NCBI GenBank assembly: GCA_020226215.1
Contig: CM035232.1
Location: forward strand, 13,056,316 to 13,120,315
DNA from: Sindora glabra
Lineage: Eukaryota > Streptophyta > Magnoliopsida > Fabales > Fabaceae
Reading direction: 5' to 3'
DNA length: 64,000 nucleotides
Within the stretch, counting starts at the first letter, position 1. Every line of letters starts with the position of its first letter. Under the pieces are notes generated by a model. It was given only the letters and a program-made list of their open reading frames with translations, was not told the DNA's origin and did not search any database. The translations under genes and the position numbers were made by a program. Shown in pieces: positions 57,893 through 64,000 of this stretch.

Positions 57893-60869
57893 ATGGAGTC
57901 TATGTGGCTATCAGTCACTGGATCTGCTGTGAAACACAGTGGCTTCACCGTCTTACTTGTTTTGCTGCTCTCTTGCTCGACATTCACTTCGACAGGTACT
58001 CTGGGTTCATCCTTTTCTTTTTATAGTATCAAATTTCACCTCCTGTAAATATTTGCTGCTTTGCTATTACTGGGTTCTGCTTAACTGTTTCTCTTTCTAT
58101 TCGTTTTCTCAAAATCTGGATGTTAATAGCGTGAGAGCAATTAAAGTCTACTTGCATTTTTCTAGATTTGCATGGATGGAGGAATTGATATTGTTTTCTG
58201 CAGTCTGATCTAATGCATCTAGAAAGAATAAAACTCTGGCTAGCTATTATTACACGAGCTGCTGTTTACTTGCGGTCAAATGTTGAAAGATTGGAAATTT
58301 TAAATTATTCTTTCCTTCTGCTGGTTCATAATTTATTTGATATTTGATAGATTTGTCAATTCCTTCTGTTGGTTCATAATTTTGGTTTGATAATTAACTG
58401 ATCCAAGTGCAAGTGTCCAAGAGTCCATAAAATTGAATTATTTCAGTATGCTTTTCTTGTTCCTGTTAACAGTTTTCTGTATTTGTTTTGGTACTCAATT
58501 GTGGAACCAAATTAAGTTGGATGAATAGGATTTTGACTGATTATACTGAGGCCTGGGGGTTTAAGTACTTAACATTTCCTGGTTCTTTATGCAGAAGCTT
58601 ATGACGCGCTGGATCCAACTGGCAATATAACAATCAAATGGGATGTCATATCCTGGACTCCAGATGGTTATGTTGTAAGTAACCAGAACTTTCTTAATGT
58701 GATAAATTCTTGATATATTCGCTAGGTTTTCAAGATCAATTGGGTTCTCAAAATTTATCACAGGTTTCATATGAAGTTATGAACTATGTTAAGCTAGGCT
58801 GTTCTATTTAGCTTGAAAGATATTCTATGTTTTAGAACTAGACAACTTCAGCATTTGTCCAGTTGAGGTGATCTTAGCAATCCTGCTATTGACAAATGGT
58901 TGCGGAAGGGAGTAAATGTTAAGCTTAGGCTAATAACAATCAAACCAAATCTTTCCATTTCCTTGAAAGTTGAAGATAAGTAGATATTATCTTCCTTCTT
59001 TTATAGTCATTAACACATTGAATTCTTCTTTCATGGGATGAGCAGGCTGTTGTTACATTGTTCAACTTTCAACAGTATCGTCATATTCAGGCCCCTGGAT
59101 GGACATTAGGGTGGACATGGGCTAAAAAGGAAGTGATTTGGACTATGATGGGTGGCCAGACTACTGAGCAAGGAGACTGCTCGAAATTCAAAGGGAACAC
59201 CCCACATTGTTGTATGAAGAGTCCAATCGTGGTGGATTTATTGCCAGGAACTCCTTACAACCAGCAGATAGGAAATTGTTGCAAAGGTGGAGTATTAAAT
59301 TCATGGGGCCAGGACCCAGCTACCGCAGTAGGTGCTTTTCAGGTTAGTGTGGGTTCGGCAGGAACAACTAACAGAACTGTCAAGTTGCCCAGAAATTTCA
59401 CCCTCAAGGCACCAGGGCCTGGATATACTTGTGGGCCTGCAAAGATTGTGAAACCAACAAAATTTGTTACCAGTGACAAAAGGAGAACTACCCAAGCATT
59501 GAGTAAGTTACTACCAAAACAAACTTTGACTTGGTGATTTACAACTTCAGTCGTCATTTTGGACCTGATATATGGAACCAAGGTCTAGATATGTACATAT
59601 CATCCTTTTTATATCAATTGCAGACCAATATAAGATTAAAGCTAAGAGACTTTGGTATTGATTATTTGTAAAAGTTCAGGACTTGCACACTTATTTCCAA
59701 TTTTACCTGATAGCATTTTCATAATACAGAAGTTGCTTTCTGTTCGAAGATAATTGGTAGTGATATAACTAGTGATTAATATTCATGTTTTTAACATTCT
59801 TCATTCTTCAGAAGATTTCTGAGTACGGGGAATCAAGTTTTAAATTCTGTCCAACTTAACCTGCATCTTTTATGGCAGTGACCTGGAATGTTACCTGCAC
59901 ATATTCTCAATTCCTGGCTCAAAAGACCCCGACATGTTGTGTTTCCCTCTCATCTTTCTATAATGATACAATTGTAAACTGCCCAACTTGCACCTGTGGA
60001 TGTCACAACAGCACTGATCCTGGCAGCTGTGTAGAGTAAGTCAATTTATCTCTCTCTTTTTAAAAAAAAAATAGATTATCAATAATTTCAACTTAATAGT
60101 ATAATTATCAATCAAATTTGTGTTTCAAAGTAACATGTTTTCTACTTGTGTTTTCCTCTTCTGATTCAATTCTTGAATTTTGTCTTACAGCTCAGATTCC
60201 CCACATTTGGCTTCAGTTGTGACATCTTCGAACAAGGCTGCCAGCACCCCTCTAGTGCGATGCACCAGCCATATGTGTCCGATTCGAGTGCATTGGCATG
60301 TGAAGCTCAATTATAAAGAATACTGGAGAGTGAAGATCACAATCACAAATTTCAATTACAGGATGAATTACACGCAATGGAATCTTGTAGTGCAGCATCC
60401 CAATTTCGACAACCTAACCCAGCTTTTCAGCTTCAACTACAAATCATTAAATCCCTATGAAGGATTAAGTAAGTTCTTTCTTAATGACCCTACTAGAGAC
60501 AATATTTCCATACAAACTACATGTGTTTTATTTATTTATTTTTACTTTGCTAAGTGTTTTGGATCTGGTTTTGCAGATGATACTGCCATGTTCTGGGGTG
60601 TCAAGTTCTATAATGATTTACTTTATGCAGCCGGACCCCTCGGAAATGTGCAGTCAGAGCTCTTGCTCCGGAAGGACAAATCGACATTCACGTTTGATAA
60701 GGGGTGGGCTTTCCCGCGAAGAATTTACTTCAATGGAGATAACTGTGTCATGCCACCTCCAGATGCCTACCCATGGCTGCCAAATGCAAGTTCAAAGCTT
60801 GTTTTCTCACTGCTAAATGCAGTCATAGCAGCTTTAGCATCTTTGATAATCTTATTGATTTCTGCATAG
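57893..60869 (+). CDS. COB: COBRA-family GPI-anchored protein, intact six-exon gene
   Basis: Exons 57893-57995, 58595-58674, 59046-59502, 59879-60035, 60191-60468, 60577-60869. They sum to 1368 nt, 455 aa, with GT-AG introns and phases that join cleanly; Arabidopsis COBRA is about the same length. Residues 1-34 form a hydrophobic signal peptide. The mature chain opens EAYDALDPTGNITIKWDV and contains the carbohydrate-binding-like region (NFQQYRHI, GWTLGWTWAKKEVIW), the family's CCVS motif (residues 233-236) in a Cys-rich segment, and the conserved C-terminal block GWAFPRRIYFNGDNCVMPPP. It ends in a small-residue site (N428-ASS) followed by a hydrophobic tail, the signal for a GPI anchor. COBRA proteins act at the outer face of the plasma membrane in cellulose microfibril orientation and oriented cell expansion. 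Sequence is closest to the COB/COBL1 group; which member it is cannot be settled here. No sign of damage. Confidence 0.93.
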
Positions 60870-63502
60870 AAAAAGTGATTATCTCTTCCAAAAGGTATGC
60901 AGCTTATCAGCATTCAAGGCTGAAAGGCAAAACCAACTCTAAAAAATGGAAGATATAGAAATTGCTTGAAAAGAAAAGCTTGCAACTATAATGCTGTCAT
61001 TTTAGTTGGTTTGGGTGGTTTATTTTCACTGCCACTTTTGTATGCATATTTATAGTTGTATAATTATCATGTATCATTATCATTAATTTTTTTAAAAATT
61101 TGGTTTGCTAAATGAACGTTACCATTTTAATGATTTCTTCTTCAATATTCTATATTGGATATCCAATTGTGATGAAGAAATAAGCGTAAGTGCCAGTAAA
61201 CTTTTTATTGTCATTTAATTGTTTCTTTGGCCTTCTCTTCTCTTATCCATATCTTGGGTACAATTTTACTCTTCCCTTGTGTTGAGTTGATAAGATTTGT
61301 TGTCATTAATTATTTGTCTTAAAGTTTGAATTATGTAGATAGCAGTCTTATGAGATTAAAATTCATAAGTACATGTGTGTGTGTATATATATTGTACATT
61401 GCCGACAGGGAGGTGCTGAATCTATAATCTTCAGTATATTATTTAAATCCGTCATCATTACCTCATCACTTAGTGGCGCATTAGTAATATATTTTGATTT
61501 TATAATTAAATAATTTATCATATTTTTAAATGTCTTTCTTACTCTTCTCATATCGCGGCTCATTATGGGGGAAATTCATGTATAATAAATTAGACTTGAT
61601 AATACATGGTTAATAAGCTTTATTGTATAATAATTTTGATAATAAAAGATTAATGAACTTTATTTTTTTGGATAAATACAAATATAATATAACATATTTT
61701 ATTGTTGTTATAAAAATATTATAAATAAATTAAAGATTTAATTAATAAATTACCTAATTATATTATTATATTAAATGAGATGAATATTTTTATATGAAAA
61801 TAAGAGGAATAAATTATTATTATTATTATTATTATTATTGGACTTTATATTGAAAAATTAAGAATAAATCATAAATTCATGAGTTTTTAAGTTAAGTGTT
61901 TATTTGATTTTTAATTATATTTTAATTTTGGCCATTTGATAGAAGATTTGATGGCCACACATTTATCTTGTATGCATGGTTCAAATATTAATATTATTAA
62001 GTGGTATAAGTGTAATATTTTAAATAAATCTTATTGGTATTATAAAAATATATTAAATAAGTTAAAGATTTAATTTAATTAAATTATCTAATTATATTAT
62101 ATATTTTTATGTAAAAATAAGAGAAATAAATTATTGCTATTAAATCTTGTATTAAAGAATTAAGATTAAAGTTTTGTTTATTTCATTGGAAAGTATTTTT
62201 TATAAAATATAGTTATAAAATATTAAGATAAAAAAATATTTTATTTGTTCAATATTAAATATGAAGAATTTGAAGAAAGTAATTTATCTTATTTCAAAAA
62301 AAAATTCTATTTCTAAACTTCTAAATATTATAATTTTTAATTATTAATGTAAATGACATATTTCGTTTTTATTAGTATATATGTAAATAAGATTTTCTTA
62401 CAAAAAGTAATTTTTGACAAAAAAATAGCATAAAAAATAAAGTAATAAAATATCGAATCTTGCATTGAAATGTTTTTATGTATTTTTTTAAGTGATTATG
62501 TGATATTTTTCAAGTGTTCATTTAATTTTTAATTACATTTTAATCATGCTTATCAGATGTAAGATTTGATTGTTATGATTTCTCCTTTTATTTTTTATAT
62601 AAAAATAATCATTTTACTTGATAAGTCATCTATTTTTCATTTTCCTTTGACTTTTATTTTTAATTTCTAATACATTACATATTACGCATTATATTTGTTA
62701 AAAGCCTTTGATTCAAATGATTCAACTATTCCTATCTTTCACGTATATTTATCTAATGATTCAACTATTCCTATCTTAACAAAAATGTAATACATAATTT
62801 TTTTTAATTTGCTTTACTACATATTTTTTTCTTTTTCTCATGTCAACTCCTACTATTTATAGTTGATCCAATAACAAAATTCAGAAGTTTAAATATAATA
62901 TGATATATTTAATTTTTATATGAAAATATTTTAAATAAGGTATAAATTTAATTTAATTTAATTTAATTTAATTGATTAATTATATATTTTATTTTTATCT
63001 TTATAATTCCTACACATGTCTCATTCCTTTTTATTTGCTTCCTTTTTTTTCATGTTTAGTTTTATTATTTACAATTTAAACACTAATATTATTAAAAAAT
63101 TAGATAAATGAAATGATTTTTCAAATTTTAATATTATATATATATTTTTATCGTTTCTTATCTTTCACCTTATAAGATGTACAATAATATACAATATTGT
63201 ATGGTCAATGTAGAAATTTAACAACTGCATGAAATAAATAAGATTGCAAGGCTCGATCCAAATTTTTTGGACCTAAAGTATTTATCCAACTAAAAAATGA
63301 AAACAAAATATATATGTTTTTTTTTTCTAAATTACAATGGATTATTATGATTTTTTTAATGTAAAATTAACAAACATGGGAACTTACAAAAGGAAACAAT
63401 AATTTAATGTAACATAATTAATTAACGATAATTGCTAGGAAACCTGAATTCCTGGACTTAAATTATTTTTACTCAACTAAAAGATGTTCATTTGTATAGC
63501 TT

Positions 63503-63545
<43 letters not shown>

Positions 63546-64000
63546 AGAGGGAGAGAAGAAATTACTTGTCCAATAAAAATTTTGTGGATATAAAGGTTAT
63601 TAGTACGAAGAAATGCGTTTTTGATCTTTTAACTTTCATTTAAATTTTGATTATATGTTTTAAATTTTATTTAAAGTAAACTTATCTTTTAACTTTAAAA
63701 AAATGCAATCATTGTTACATATTTACCTTTTAATATTAGTATATCAATGTTTGTTAAAATGAAATCGACATATATTATTATATAATGATATTTTATGAAT
63801 AAGTGTAACTTATCATATTGGTTCAAATAAAGAATTAACGTTTAAAAAAATATGATGATAATTTAGATGTTATTTTTTTTAAATTGTATTTCCTTCTTTC
63901 AAAATTTATACGTTAATTTATAAAATAATTGACATTTAAAATTATGTGAGCAATGTTATCTTTAAAAATACAAGAATACTTTAAATATTGATTTTTTTCT
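60870..64000. other. COBRA 3' flank and AT-rich intergenic DNA
   Basis: The first few hundred bases should hold the COBRA 3' UTR; I cannot fix the poly(A) site. Beyond ~61.5 kb it is very AT-rich without recognisable genes. It contains an (ATT)n tract at 61814-61839, a pair of related segments near 61700-61960 and 62040-62570, 'aattt' repeats near 62947-62975 and a GA microsatellite at 63504-63539. Confidence 0.55.
63504..63539. repeat. (AG)n microsatellite
   Basis: About 36 bp of AG dinucleotides followed by a less regular 'ggagggagagggagag' stretch to about 63556. Confidence 0.95.

Noticed and set aside
59301..59581. Minus-strand open frames opposite the COBRA third exon
   Set aside because: They are antisense shadows of a well-conserved coding exon.
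1..64000. CRISPR arrays, operons, bacterial promoters, rRNA genes
   Set aside because: Nothing of the kind is visible; the sequence is plant nuclear DNA.

Overview
The window is nuclear DNA of a flowering plant, very probably a eudicot. It is strongly AT-rich, the genes are split by GT-AG introns, and most of the rest is plant-type transposable elements at different stages of decay. There are no bacterial-style operons and no CRISPR array. I cannot name the species. Two protein families are expressed-looking genes: mitochondrial rhomboid proteases related to Arabidopsis RBL12 (two copies, minus strand) and one COBRA-family GPI-anchored protein (plus strand).

Layout. 1-2.0 kb: AT-rich, no gene. 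2.4-10.5 kb: RBL12 copy A, eight exons, minus strand; its introns hold a MITE, a SINE and a 2-kb insertion. 10.5-13.0 kb: AT-rich spacer with a tandem repeat. 13.06-18.86 kb: a 5.8-kb Mutator-like element (MULE) with about 175-bp terminal inverted repeats, a near-perfect 9-bp target duplication and a ruined transposase. 19.3-24.1 kb: RBL12 copy B, with the same eight exons and the same phases, plus an Au-type SINE in intron 1. 26.9-35.4 kb: a 3.1-kb solo LTR (perfect 5-bp target duplication) interrupted by a 5.36-kb hAT element (8-bp target duplication). 36.5-56.9 kb: one old Ty3/gypsy-type element on the minus strand (gag and protease only). It has three later insertions: a second solo LTR in its left LTR, another Ty3/gypsy element in its interior and a Ty1/copia element in its right LTR. 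57.9-60.9 kb: an intact six-exon COBRA gene. 60.9-64 kb: AT-rich DNA with microsatellites.

The most interesting result concerns the rhomboid pair. Both copies can be spliced into open frames (A 335 aa, B 339 aa) with matching exon lengths. Copy B keeps the three active-site residues expected of a rhomboid protease (Asn of HxxxN, Ser of GxSG, His of AHLGG). Copy A has all three replaced (Asn to Asp, Ser to Asn, His to Asp) while its frame and splice sites stay intact. Copy A is therefore either a plant pseudoprotease of the iRhom kind or a duplicate at an early stage of decay.

The second result is the nested transposon stack. Element boundaries were set by pairing target-site duplications across kilobases. 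This gives a relative order of insertion for at least six elements.
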